A DNA stretch of 39,917 nt from Stutzerimonas stutzeri SDM-LAC (GTDB lineage Bacteria > Pseudomonadota > Gammaproteobacteria > Pseudomonadales > Pseudomonadaceae): contig NZ_AGSX01000152.1 in NCBI RefSeq assembly GCF_000235745.1, forward strand, positions 1 to 39,917. The letters run 5' to 3'. A program made the position numbers and the translations under genes. Shown here piece after piece: positions 1-8,107 of this stretch. The notes under the pieces were generated by a model. That model searched no databases. It saw only the letters and a list, made by a program, of their open reading frames with translations, and was not told where the DNA came from. The stretch's first letter is position 1, and every line of letters begins with the position of its first letter.

Positions 1-3
1 AAC

Positions 4-79
4 CCGCGCATGCGCGGAATCCGTATGAGAATACTCGGCGTATCGACCTGGTTTTCCGCGCATGCGCGGAAAACCAGGT
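4..79. repeat. Two copies of a GC-rich palindrome, the second a 34-bp perfect palindrome
   Basis: The 14-bp self-complementary sequence CCGCGCATGCGCGG occurs at 4-17 and again at 56-69. The second copy is extended on both sides into an uninterrupted 34-bp perfect palindrome (46-79). The centres are 52 bp apart, about five helical turns. There is no T-tract, so these do not look like ordinary terminators. The position directly upstream of two recombinase genes suggests recombinase binding or attachment sites, but this is inference. Confidence 0.6.
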
Positions 80-93
80 GTGATGTCAGCCGA

Positions 94-148
94 TTCTGAA
101 AAATCAGAACTAGCTCCTGGATTCCATGGCATGCCCCCGAATCGGGGG
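94..148. repeat. Two further inverted repeats upstream of the recombinase pair
   Basis: TTCTGA/TCAGAA with an AAAA loop lies at 94-109. A second hairpin of seven pairs around a single central base (CCCCCGA-A-TCGGGGG) lies at 134-148. Together with the palindromes at 4-79 they make most of the 196-bp leader foldable. No coding sequence or clear promoter was seen in the leader. The heptamer ACTAGCT also recurs, just after the first hairpin and just before the start codon at 197. Confidence 0.45.
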
Positions 149-196
149 ACTTCGGCTTAGCACTATTAGCTAGTACTCACACGATAGGACTAGCTG

Positions 197-2695
197 ATGT
201 CGAACTCACTAAGCCAGCCAAGGGATGCCGGCTGCGAAACCCCATTCAAAGAGCTGCTACAGCTGGCAGCAGGCTCCGGGCGTGACGTAACTGTCATAAC
301 AGAGATTCTGAAATTTATAGATGCTCATCCTCAGCTCATAGATTTTCCCCGAATAATCCAAGGGTTGTTAAACGCGCTGAATGAAATGGAAAAGCCGCCG
401 GTTCTGTTCGTCGGTGATTTTGATCTCATGGTCTGGCGGCATGAGTGTCACTGGATAATTTCTAATAGGAGCAATCCGCGGTTCATCTCAGCCCTGGGCC
501 CTCGCTATTTTTCCGGAGACGAGGCGCGCAGGCGTAATCCAATCATTGGACAGGGCGTCCAGGATTACGCATTCCCGTATGCAATGTTATGGCATGAGCC
601 GGCCGATGTTGATGGCGCGCCAGATTACTACCGGCTTGTAGGCCAGCTACTGGTGGCGCATCAGGAGAGCTCTGGTGCATCGGACCTTCGCGGCCAGAAA
701 TACAATGCATATCTCAAGTTGCGTACGCTTTGCGCGCAAGAACTACTGACCGTCCCTGCAGAGCTAAATATTTGGTCTAGTCCAGCCATATTTATGCGGA
801 GCTGCACAGTTTTCGATCCCAGTATTTCAGTCGACGTCCATGCTGAGGCCTTTCCTGCTGTTACCCGGCTAGTTCGTTATTGCGGGGGCGATCAGCCACC
901 TGAGCGTCGTGGCGGCGGCAATTATCGAGGCAGGATGCCGGTCCGCTCTGGATTAGGTGTGCTAGTCAGTCAAGGGGTAACCAAATTCCCTCTGGATGAT
1001 CCGGACGATCCCGATCTACTGCCAGGCCATATTAGTTTTGTTGTTCCACGGCTAGACCATGATCTTGACGAGGAGTTGCCCGACGGCGAAATCACGGCGC
1101 CAGATGATATCTGTTTGATCGATACCGGCGGCGAGGTGAGGCCATTTGTCGCCGAACTGCTCAGTCATCAGGGCATCCTCGCCCATATTGCGCGTAGTCG
1201 GCAGTTCCTGCCGTTCGGATACAGCCTGCTGACGTTGCCCGAGCTAGCAATTTTGCTGTTTAGCGTCACTGACGAGTTTTTGCATTGCCGGGAGCGGTTC
1301 CGCACAGCGCCACTATCGGAGCAAGTAGGAATCCGTACGCGCATGGAGGCGCTACTCGCCCTACATCTCATGCTCTGGTTCGGCAGGTCACTTGAGGATT
1401 GCACAAAACTACAAATCTCTGAGGGCGGCGCGCGCCCGCGGGGGGCGTTTGAGCTTATACCTGCTAAAGACCTGGAGTCTGCTGAGTTTAGGTTTTTAGT
1501 ACCTACACCCGACTACGCCGCGGAGGAGCAACTGCCCCCTGGGACGGTTCGAAAGGCGGGATCGGCAGTTTCAGTACCGGATATGGTGGGAGCCGCGACG
1601 TTAGTATTTGGAGTCAGAGCGCTGACATCTACGACCGGAACGGCCGTGTTTACCAGAAAAGTTAAGGAAATTGAGAGCGCAGTCCGTGTCCTGTTGAGAG
1701 ACTTGGGGGGTGGAGATCCTAGGTATACGGTCCACAAAATTAGATCCTATCTACATCGCCAAATAATTACCGACACACACGATGTAGTTGCGGCGACTAT
1801 GTTGTCCGGGCTGCCTTGTCTGTCGGCCAATACTGCGCTTTATTACACCCAATACAGCGCCATTCACCTAAGAAGCCTCTATTGTAATTCAGTGCAAAAG
1901 GTATTGGCCGCTATTTACGGCACAGTAGGTTTGGAGGCGCCAGTTACTAACGTTATTAGGTCTTCAGAGGCGGCGGTTGGTGCCCGAAATTGTCTGAAAC
2001 TTAGCGCTGTGAAAAACAATCTTGAAGCATTGCTCGCAGTGCTGCGCAAACGCCCACGAAAAGATATTCAAGAGCTGATTCATTGGCACAACTGCCTGAC
2101 GCTCTGGACCATCCTCATGTTCCTAATGGCGACCGCGTGTCGAGCCATCCGCAACCCGCTAAAAGCAGTGGAAGAGTTCGAGCAACGAAGTGGCCACGGC
2201 GCACTGGGCGATAAAGGCGCAGATGACGGTCACATGAGCCGTCTGGTAGTGATGCCTGAGCTACTGCGTCGGCAGCTAGAGGCCTACGACGCGCACTGCT
2301 GTGCAATTCGTGTGAAGTTCAAATACGGACTACCTGCACAGACTCCTCCTAAGTCCGGTTTTTTCCTGCGGTTTGCTGATGACAACCGGCTGTACTACGA
2401 GGAAATCCGTCCGTCACATATCGACGCATACATGCGGCAAGTGGTTGGTTTTACACCCCATCCAGTGAACGGTTTCCGCAAGTTGCTGAGGACTGAGCTC
2501 GCAGAGCGTGGGTGCCCGCCTGAAACGCTTGCCGCATTCATGGGGCACTGGCTGCATGGCGAGGCGCCCCAAGAGTCGTTCTCAAGCTTTTGTCCTGGCG
2601 CTTATGTCCAGAGCCTCCATGCGTACTTATTGCCGCTGATGAGAGAGCTCGGTTGGATGGTTCGCAACAGCCACCTAGTTAAGGAGGCTAAATGA
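197..2695 (+). CDS. Large tyrosine-recombinase-like protein with two apparent catalytic cores
   Basis: An 832-aa protein with a weak Shine-Dalgarno (TAGGAC, 185-190) before the ATG. The first ~340 residues match nothing I recognise. Two segments each resemble a tyrosine recombinase catalytic core. Core 1 has Arg397 in FGRSLEDCTKL, His513-x-x-Arg516, Gly538-Leu539 where GH is expected, and Tyr549/550. Core 2 has Arg649 in ATACRAIRNPL, Asn758-x-x-Arg761, Gly783-His784-Trp, and Tyr803. Arg-to-Gly spacing is 22 residues in both. Each core appears to lack one catalytic residue, so activity is uncertain; it may be an architectural partner of the next gene. The stop overlaps that gene's start (ATGA), implying coupled translation. 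Paired or triple recombinases occur in RIT trios, Tn554-type modules and strand-biased circularising elements. The family is likely; the two-core reading is inference. Confidence 0.65.
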   Translation: MSNSLSQPRDAGCETPFKELLQLAAGSGRDVTVITEILKFIDAHPQLIDFPRIIQGLLNALNEMEKPPVLFVGDFDLMVWRHECHWIISNRSNPRFISALGPRYFSGDEARRRNPIIGQGVQDYAFPYAMLWHEPADVDGAPDYYRLVGQLLVAHQESSGASDLRGQKYNAYLKLRTLCAQELLTVPAELNIWSSPAIFMRSCTVFDPSISVDVHAEAFPAVTRLVRYCGGDQPPERRGGGNYRGRMPVRSGLGVLVSQGVTKFPLDDPDDPDLLPGHISFVVPRLDHDLDEELPDGEITAPDDICLIDTGGEVRPFVAELLSHQGILAHIARSRQFLPFGYSLLTLPELAILLFSVTDEFLHCRERFRTAPLSEQVGIRTRMEALLALHLMLWFGRSLEDCTKLQISEGGARPRGAFELIPAKDLESAEFRFLVPTPDYAAEEQLPPGTVRKAGSAVSVPDMVGAATLVFGVRALTSTTGTAVFTRKVKEIESAVRVLLRDLGGGDPRYTVHKIRSYLHRQIITDTHDVVAATMLSGLPCLSANTALYYTQYSAIHLRSLYCNSVQKVLAAIYGTVGLEAPVTNVIRSSEAAVGARNCLKLSAVKNNLEALLAVLRKRPRKDIQELIHWHNCLTLWTILMFLMATACRAIRNPLKAVEEFEQRSGHGALGDKGADDGHMSRLVVMPELLRRQLEAYDAHCCAIRVKFKYGLPAQTPPKSGFFLRFADDNRLYYEEIRPSHIDAYMRQVVGFTPHPVNGFRKLLRTELAERGCPPETLAAFMGHWLHGEAPQESFSSFCPGAYVQSLHAYLLPLMRELGWMVRNSHLVKEAK

Positions 2696-5600
2696 CCATT
2701 TCGACCCTTTCTGAGGAAACGCTGTCAGCAATTTGGAGTCCTGAAAAATACGATCCAGAATGGAAGAGCGAATTTCTTCAGACGCTCAAGGAGCGCTGCA
2801 GAGACTCCAACAATGTCATCGGAGAATGGCTCTGCGGTAAACGTTCGCTGAGAAATTTTCCTGTCGAAAAGATGCGGGAGCTTGAGAATCAGCTTGAAAG
2901 CTCGACATTACGCAATGCACTGCGAGACGTAACAAGCCGGGCGCGGCGATTCAACCCGAGCCTGCCGCTTGCCCACATAGCGATCGACACGCGGCGTCCC
3001 GCAAATCCAATCAATCCCGACTTGTATACAGCAGAGAACATCTCAGCCAGTCGAGACGTGATCGATTCGCTGGAACGGGCGCTGAGACACGACCTGGAGC
3101 AACTCCCCCCCCACTGCCGGGTTGGGCTACTCCTGCTGAGCGCCGCCTACTATGGCGCGCTGATGGACATCCCCCAGCTAAATGCGCTGACCCAGCTTGA
3201 TGTAGGTCAGATTATTTGGGTATCTGGGATACCAGAGTTCCGGCTCAAGCTTTCAATCCGTGGGCAATCCGAGGCTGAGAGTCGGCAGTGGTTCCCAGAT
3301 CCGATAACACTCGCACTGATGTCCCGTTGCGCTCCAGATCTAAGTGAATTGAGACCTTATCTGTCCAAGAGGGATGGAAAACTTCACTGTATTCAGGCGG
3401 CATTGGCCGTAGGTGGGGTAGATAATCAGAGCCAACCCGCGTCTCTCAGTCGACTGTTTGAGCTGCTGCGTATCAAGCGCCAAACGCAGCTACCGCAGCT
3501 GTTGATCAATTACACCACCAGATACGGTTACGTGACGCATTCTGTTCTGACGGACTCATGGCTGCATCTACATGGGGAACCATCATCTTCGAACCACGAA
3601 GAAAAACGAAATCGCAAGAAACACCAGCTGCGTAGGGCCGAACAACGTGTTCCTGGATGGCTGACGGCGTTATGTCGCAACGTCCGTAAAAGACGGGTTT
3701 CAATACGCGATGAGGAACATTTACCTAAGACTCTCGAGGCGTTGATAACCGGTTGGGCGTCGTATCTCCTTCATGGCCGCTCGTTTTATGGCAACCCGTT
3801 GCAGCCTAAAACAGTCGCCAACTACGTTCGAGACGTCGGCGCTGGGTTGGACAATCTATTGTCCGTCGGGACGATCCTAGACGTTCCGCCGGACGCGTTA
3901 GAGGAGTTGTATGAAACGCTGCTGGAGGTACAACCCACGGCGCCAATGAGGAGAAACTTAGCCAAGGGCCTGCTGGAATTTCATGGATACCTGCAAAACA
4001 GCTTCTCCTATCCACCAATCAGCCCCTATGCCGCATTGGGTATTGGGAAAACGCCTCAGTTCGTTGATGCCCAGATCATCAATGAAGAGCAATATCGTCA
4101 GGTGCTGCGAGACCTGGCCATAGGCCCGCTAAGCCACCGATCGCCGCGTATCGCTATGGTCGCGCAGGCTATGGTGATTTTCGGGTACCGACTGGGATTG
4201 CGGCGTAATGAGTCGCTGAAGTTGCTGCGCCGCGATCTGCAGTTACCGACGCTCTCTGCCTCACGTGCAGCTGCACTGCGTAGACGGCATCCGAACCTGA
4301 AGCCGCTATCGGCTGAGCAGCGAACCGCGCTCAACCTCCCCGCGGCTCTGCATATTCGCCCCCACTCTCAGCGTGCGCTCAAAACGCGCAACTCAACGCG
4401 TACGCTGCCGCTCCATGTGTTGCTCGAGCCAGATGAGCTGCAGGTGATAGAGCGCCTGGCGCGGTTGCGTGATGACGAAGAGGACAAAAGTCCATATTCG
4501 GAATTTCTGTTCTGTATCCCCGAGCTGCAGACACGATGGGTTTCCGAATCCACCTTGTTACCTGCAATTCATGCCTCCCTCCGCCGGGTTACAAGATGCT
4601 CCGATATGCACTACCACCACCTGCGGCACTCGGCTGCAACCTGGCTTACCTTCAAGCTGGCCGCCACCGCGTTAGGGGCATGCGAGAACGCTCGACTTCT
4701 CTTCGGTGAGCAATCTCAGACGATGGCGTGGTTGCTGGATGCAGAAAGGTTAAATAATGCGTTTTTCCATTCCCGGGAAGCCGCCACCCGCCGTGTAATC
4801 CATATCACCAGCGCTGTGCTCGGCCATGCGAGCCCCAAGACGTCGCTGCTGCACTATGTGCACTGCATGTCTTGGCTATCGGCGTTGTGCTGGCAATGGG
4901 AGCCCAAGTTTTGGCCCCCTGGCCATGTCATCGCAAAAATTGCCGGGGTCAGCCTGCCAAGTAAGCCAGAAGATTTGGCTGCGCCAGGGTTGCCAGCTGA
5001 GATCCGCCATATGCGGCGCATCATCGGTCGTATCGGGGTATACAAACGCAGTAAACGTCGCAAAGTCAGCTACCCGATGAGCCCCATAGAATCGAATGGC
5101 GAAGGGAGGGCTCTGACAAGGATGAATGAAATCTCGTCCATGCTCGCATACCAAGCGTACGCGGAAGCATCAGGACAGTCGGTCAACATGGACTGGGTGG
5201 AGTTTTCCGATGCGGATCGATCGGCCATGCTGGAGCGGGCAAGGTATATCCGTCAGCTTGGTAAGCACCGCCTTAGCGGTTCGGCGACTTGCGACCCGAA
5301 CGGTAAAGTTGAGCTGGTGCCCAGGCCGCCCAAACACGGAGGTTTAGCTGGCGTAGCTGCCTACGCTGACCGGCTCTACCGATTGCTTGACGGCAGATAT
5401 AAGGCAAAAACTAACAGGGTTCTGGATGATTTCGTCGAGCGCTGCTGGGCGAGCGATACGACGTTGCGATTCCACTCTGGGCAGGATGAGCAGAGCGTTC
5501 GAGAGTACCTATGGGTGCTGTCTGAGCTGCGCATTCCTTCTGCCGATATTGAGTTCATCATTTACGATGATCGCGCACCCAAGCGAACCAAAAGCCTTTG

Positions 5601-5805
5601 GCGAAAAGTGTTACGGAAGCCCCGTTTGAAGTTTATAGAGCAGGTGCCCGAGAACAGGCTTGTTGAGAATATGCACCTCGGGATCCGCGCTAGGCTACGC
5701 CTTACAGGTGCGGGTTTCACTGATCAGGAAAGGAACCATCATTCCGGCGCAGCATTGCGCTACCTCTTTCTGATGACTTCGATCGACTGGCATTTCCGAG
5801 CATGA
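2692..5805 (+). CDS. Very large site-specific tyrosine recombinase (integrase)
   Basis: A 1037-aa protein behind a strong Shine-Dalgarno (AAGGAGG, 2681-2687), overlapping the previous gene by 4 nt. A canonical catalytic core sits in the middle: GLRRNESLKLLRRD with Arg504/505, a basic hairpin with Lys564 in LKTRNSTR, His642-x-x-Arg645 in YHHLRHSAATWL, Gly711-His712, and nucleophile Tyr722 in TSLLHYVH. A probable helical core-binding domain lies at about 345-450. Typical phage integrases are 350-450 aa; this one has ~340 extra N-terminal and ~300 extra C-terminal residues that I do not recognise, the latter rich in Arg and Lys. All catalytic residues appear present, so this is the likely active strand-transfer partner of the 832-aa protein. 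It presumably mobilises the left-hand element. No auxiliary gene follows on the same strand within 370 bp. Confidence 0.85.
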   Translation: MTISTLSEETLSAIWSPEKYDPEWKSEFLQTLKERCRDSNNVIGEWLCGKRSLRNFPVEKMRELENQLESSTLRNALRDVTSRARRFNPSLPLAHIAIDTRRPANPINPDLYTAENISASRDVIDSLERALRHDLEQLPPHCRVGLLLLSAAYYGALMDIPQLNALTQLDVGQIIWVSGIPEFRLKLSIRGQSEAESRQWFPDPITLALMSRCAPDLSELRPYLSKRDGKLHCIQAALAVGGVDNQSQPASLSRLFELLRIKRQTQLPQLLINYTTRYGYVTHSVLTDSWLHLHGEPSSSNHEEKRNRKKHQLRRAEQRVPGWLTALCRNVRKRRVSIRDEEHLPKTLEALITGWASYLLHGRSFYGNPLQPKTVANYVRDVGAGLDNLLSVGTILDVPPDALEELYETLLEVQPTAPMRRNLAKGLLEFHGYLQNSFSYPPISPYAALGIGKTPQFVDAQIINEEQYRQVLRDLAIGPLSHRSPRIAMVAQAMVIFGYRLGLRRNESLKLLRRDLQLPTLSASRAAALRRRHPNLKPLSAEQRTALNLPAALHIRPHSQRALKTRNSTRTLPLHVLLEPDELQVIERLARLRDDEEDKSPYSEFLFCIPELQTRWVSESTLLPAIHASLRRVTRCSDMHYHHLRHSAATWLTFKLAATALGACENARLLFGEQSQTMAWLLDAERLNNAFFHSREAATRRVIHITSAVLGHASPKTSLLHYVHCMSWLSALCWQWEPKFWPPGHVIAKIAGVSLPSKPEDLAAPGLPAEIRHMRRIIGRIGVYKRSKRRKVSYPMSPIESNGEGRALTRMNEISSMLAYQAYAEASGQSVNMDWVEFSDADRSAMLERARYIRQLGKHRLSGSATCDPNGKVELVPRPPKHGGLAGVAAYADRLYRLLDGRYKAKTNRVLDDFVERCWASDTTLRFHSGQDEQSVREYLWVLSELRIPSADIEFIIYDDRAPKRTKSLWRKVLRKPRLKFIEQVPENRLVENMHLGIRARLRLTGAGFTDQERNHHSGAALRYLFLMTSIDWHFRA

Positions 5806-5821
5806 AAGGGTAGGAGGGCAT

Positions 5822-6034
5822 TCAGCCCTCCGGATCATCCTGCAGTTCCAGCAAATCGCCCACCTGGCAGTTCAGGTACTGGCAGATCGTTTCTAGGTCC
5901 TTGAGCTCCACCCGCTGCGCGGTCTCGTGATAGAGCCGCGTGAGGGTTCCGCGATTCATTCCTGTATCCCTGACTACGTCACTGATTTTCAGCTTCCGCT
6001 CGCCCAGTAAGCGAGATAAATGGCACTTGACCAT
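5822..6034 (-). CDS. Small Cro/C1-type HTH repressor
   Basis: A 70-aa protein that is almost entirely one helix-turn-helix domain (HTH_26/YozG type). It shows the alternating pattern LSRLLGERKLKISDVVRDTG..RGTLTRLYHE and ends with LETICQYLNCQVGDLLEL, typical of the C-terminal helix of this family. GGAG precedes the ATG on the minus strand. It is divergent from the excisionase-integrase genes, and the 148 bp between them carry several dyad-symmetric sites, so it most likely represses that module and perhaps itself. Its stop lies 16 bp beyond the end of the convergent 1037-aa recombinase gene. Confidence 0.85.
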   Translation of the reverse strand: MVKCHLSRLLGERKLKISDVVRDTGMNRGTLTRLYHETAQRVELKDLETICQYLNCQVGDLLELQDDPEG

Positions 6035-6046
6035 TCTAATCTCCGA

Positions 6047-6141
6047 AAAATGATCTTCAGAAGATCATTTTGCCCTTGCAAAGCTCAAAATGAGCGTTAT
6101 ATTGATCTGCAGGAGATCATTATGAGTTTTCAGAAGCTCAT
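6047..6141. promoter_or_regulatory. Operator array for the divergent HTH repressor
   Basis: The half-site TGAKCTT recurs as dyads. A perfect 25-bp odd palindrome (TGATCTT-N3-AAGATCA core) is at 6047-6071. A weaker site, TGCCCTT-N3-AAGCTCA, is at 6071-6087 with its centre 20 bp from the first. TGATCT-N5-AGATCA is at 6103-6119. A degenerate copy, TGAGTTT-N4-AAGCTCA, is at 6123-6140, about 20 bp from the third. Two pairs spaced by about two helical turns suggest cooperative repressor binding, as at lambda-type operators. Assignment to the adjacent repressor is inference. Confidence 0.65.
6076..6103 (+). promoter_or_regulatory. Probable sigma-70 promoter for the excisionase-integrase operon
   Basis: TTGCAA (6076-6081), a 16-bp spacer and TATATT (6098-6103) point toward the excisionase gene. 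The -35 lies inside the second operator, and the expected start near 6110 lies inside the third, so bound repressor would block it. Read from sequence only. Confidence 0.45.
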
Positions 6142-6182
6142 AAGAATCCGCTGACGTTCAATTTAGCAGAGAGGGCATAGCC

Positions 6183-6416
6183 ATGTCTCACACATACCTG
6201 ACTACCGAAGAGTTGGCCACGCGCATGAAGTACGACGCGCGCACCATCCGTAATCGCTTGAAAGATTCAGTCCTGCTCGAGGGGATCCACTACTTCCGCC
6301 CCTTTGGCGGCCGCAAGATCCTTTTCATCTGGGAAGCCGTCGAAGAAGACATGCAGAAATTCTCGCGGACTTCCGGGCTGGTTCCTATGGCCGGCGGGGG
6401 CATCTGCCATGGGTAA
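6183..6416 (+). CDS. Excisionase-like winged-helix DNA-binding protein
   Basis: A 77-aa protein opening with YLTTEELATRMKYDARTIRNRL, the MerR/excisionase-type helix-turn-helix in which a TTEELA helix is followed by an RTI recognition helix. It then has a short wing region (GIHYFRPFGGRKILFIWEAVEE). It lies directly upstream of the integrase and overlaps it by 8 nt, the usual xis-int arrangement. GAGAGGG is a plausible Shine-Dalgarno upstream of the ATG. Likely role: directionality factor that bends DNA at the attachment site for excision. The last ~18 residues look disordered and their codons include the integrase start. An alternative is a purely regulatory HTH protein. Confidence 0.75.
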   Translation: MSHTYLTTEELATRMKYDARTIRNRLKDSVLLEGIHYFRPFGGRKILFIWEAVEEDMQKFSRTSGLVPMAGGGICHG

Positions 6417-7569
6417 GATTCGTGCCCGCGCCGACAACGAGAAGTTGTTCTTTGACTTCACCTACCTGGATCAGCGCTGCCGCGAGCAGACCACGCTGCC
6501 TGATACGCCCGCTAACCGGAAAAAGCTGGCAAAGATCCTCGAGCGCATAGAGGCGGAAATCACCCTCGGAAGCTTCGACTACGCCACCTACTTCCCCCAA
6601 AGCAGCAAAGTGCTAGAGATCAGTCGGCTGCAGGCTGGCTGTGCATTGCTGAAAACACCACTGTTCAAGGATTTTGCAGAACTGTGGTTTGAGGAGATGA
6701 GGGTCGAATGGCGTGATACGCACGCCAAAACCGTGCGCCTTACCCTTGATAAGCATTTGCTGCCTGAGTTCGGTAAGAAAGAGGTCAGCGCCATCACCAA
6801 AGCAGAACTTCTGTCATTCCGCTCGGCACTCGGCAAAGTCCCCGGGCAGAAAGGTCAGAGTCTGACAGCGACGCGAATCAACCACATCATGACGCCATTG
6901 CGCATGATCCTTAGTGAGGCAGCTGACCGCTTCGAGTTTACCTCGCCATACCTCAACATCAAATCACTGAAAGTCCCCAAGACAGACGTGGAGCCCTTCA
7001 CTCTGGATGAGGTGCTGCAGATCCTCGGCACAGTGCGTGACGATTTCCGCAACTACTACACGGTGCGTTTCTTCACCGGCATGCGGACGGCCGAAATTGA
7101 TGGTTTGCAGTGGAAGTACGTCGACTTTCAGCGGCGGCAGATTTTGATCCGTGAGACCTGGGTGGGCGGCAAGCTCGACTACACCAAGAACGACGGTTCG
7201 CAGCGTGAGATCGATATGTCCGAGCCGGTTTATCAGGCGCTCATCGGCCAGCGCGAGAAAAACGGCAGTGGGCAGTTCGTCTTCTGCACCCGCGAAGGTA
7301 CGCCGCACGCATACCGCAACATCAACGACCGGGTTTGGTACCCGCTGCTGCGGCACCTGGGGTTGCGGCGGCGGCGCCCCTACCAAACTCGTCATACAGC
7401 CGCGACCCTGTGGTTGGCGGCTGGTGAAAACCCGGAGTGGATCGCCCGGCAGATGGGGCATACCACCACCGAGATGCTGTTCCGTGTCTATTCGCGCTAT
7501 GTGCCCAACCTGACCCGCCGTGATGGCAGTGCCTTCGACAACCTGATCAAAGCTAATCTCAAGGCCTGA
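6409..7569 (+). CDS. Phage/genomic-island tyrosine integrase
   Basis: A 386-aa protein of normal integrase length. The ATG at 6409 is chosen because MGKIRARADNEKLFFDFTYL is a typical start of the DUF3596 arm-binding domain. An in-frame codon at 6304 would add 35 implausible residues read within the excisionase gene. Domains: arm-binding (1-60), SAM-like core-binding (about 85-175) and catalytic (195-386). Catalytic residues: Arg226 in TGMRTAEIDGL, Lys260, Arg328 in PYQTRHTAATLWL (the first His of HxxR is Tyr325, which I recall as common in this subgroup), Gly350-His351 and nucleophile Tyr361. It is preceded by an overlapping excisionase-like gene and followed by a small gene and a terminator. 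It would integrate or excise an element; its attachment site is expected close downstream. Confidence 0.93.
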   Translation: MGKIRARADNEKLFFDFTYLDQRCREQTTLPDTPANRKKLAKILERIEAEITLGSFDYATYFPQSSKVLEISRLQAGCALLKTPLFKDFAELWFEEMRVEWRDTHAKTVRLTLDKHLLPEFGKKEVSAITKAELLSFRSALGKVPGQKGQSLTATRINHIMTPLRMILSEAADRFEFTSPYLNIKSLKVPKTDVEPFTLDEVLQILGTVRDDFRNYYTVRFFTGMRTAEIDGLQWKYVDFQRRQILIRETWVGGKLDYTKNDGSQREIDMSEPVYQALIGQREKNGSGQFVFCTREGTPHAYRNINDRVWYPLLRHLGLRRRRPYQTRHTAATLWLAAGENPEWIARQMGHTTTEMLFRVYSRYVPNLTRRDGSAFDNLIKANLKA

Positions 7570-7580
7570 GGAGTTCCACC

Positions 7581-7865
7581 ATGAAACTGATCAAATGCGA
7601 CATCGTGACCCCTCTGCATCCATCTATGGAGGCCCGCGAGCATAAGTACCTCAAGCATCTGGCTTCAGCTATGAGTCACTACCTTGAGAACCCCCATGGC
7701 ACCGAGCTTATCTGCGTCCTCGGCTCCGGCTACGAGAAGGATAACCGGCATGCCCTTGAAACCTGGGTCGCCTACCACCGCAATGAAGTGTTCGAAAAGC
7801 GCCTGGAGGGCCGCAGCCCGCTGGACTTTCTGATCGAGAAGCTTGAAAGCTTATTGGCTAACTAA
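7581..7865 (+). CDS. Small protein of unknown function downstream of the integrase
   Basis: A 94-aa acidic to neutral soluble protein with no signal peptide or membrane segment. GAGGAG precedes the ATG by 7 nt, and the gene starts 11 bp after the integrase stop, so it is co-transcribed. Visible features are an N-terminal strand-like segment (MKLIKCDIVTPL), a central hydrophobic strand with a Gly turn (ELICVLGSGYEKDN), and a helical C-terminus. I do not recognise the family. Good codon use and the strong ribosome site argue that it is real. A rho-independent terminator follows its stop directly. Confidence 0.75.
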   Translation: MKLIKCDIVTPLHPSMEAREHKYLKHLASAMSHYLENPHGTELICVLGSGYEKDNRHALETWVAYHRNEVFEKRLEGRSPLDFLIEKLESLLAN

Positions 7866-7870
7866 GTGCA

Positions 7871-7900
7871 GAAGGGGCCGAAAGGCCCCTTCATTGTTCT
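7871..7900 (+). terminator. Rho-independent terminator ending the integrase operon
   Basis: AAGGGGCC (7872-7879), a GAAA tetraloop and GGCCCCTT (7884-7891) form an 8-bp GC-rich stem, followed by a short pyrimidine-rich stretch. It sits 6 bp after the preceding stop codon. Confidence 0.8.
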
Positions 7901-8107
7901 CCCCCTGGCAGCGGCGAGCGTGATCCATTCACCCGCCGAGCTGCGTTTAGATCAACGGTTCCCCTGTCGGCAAAGCGCAACTTGAACATCCAGTCAGGCA
8001 GTTAAAGACCCGGATCAGCGTATTGGTTACTATCCAAGGCGCGAACCAGAGCACATTTTTTCTCCTGCCCGCTGATGGGCAATAGGGAGGCCGGGAGTAC
8101 AGGGACA
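7901..8107. other. Gene-free junction between the integrase module and the RM locus
   Basis: About 200 bp without a credible gene. Since int is normally transcribed toward its attachment site, with xis and the repressor on the far side, the right end of the left-hand element may lie here. I found no copy of the tRNA-Arg 3' end in it. A T6 run (8056-8061) precedes the regulator gene; no good -35/-10 pair or sigma-54 site was seen. Confidence 0.4.

Noticed and set aside
4-79. Possible CRISPR repeats
   Set aside because: Only two copies of a palindrome with unequal flanks and a single 38-bp gap; no cas genes. Does not meet the pattern of an array.
6304-6408. N-terminal extension of the integrase
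   Set aside because: The extra 35 residues are read out of frame within the excisionase-like gene; the arm-binding domain starts naturally at 6409.
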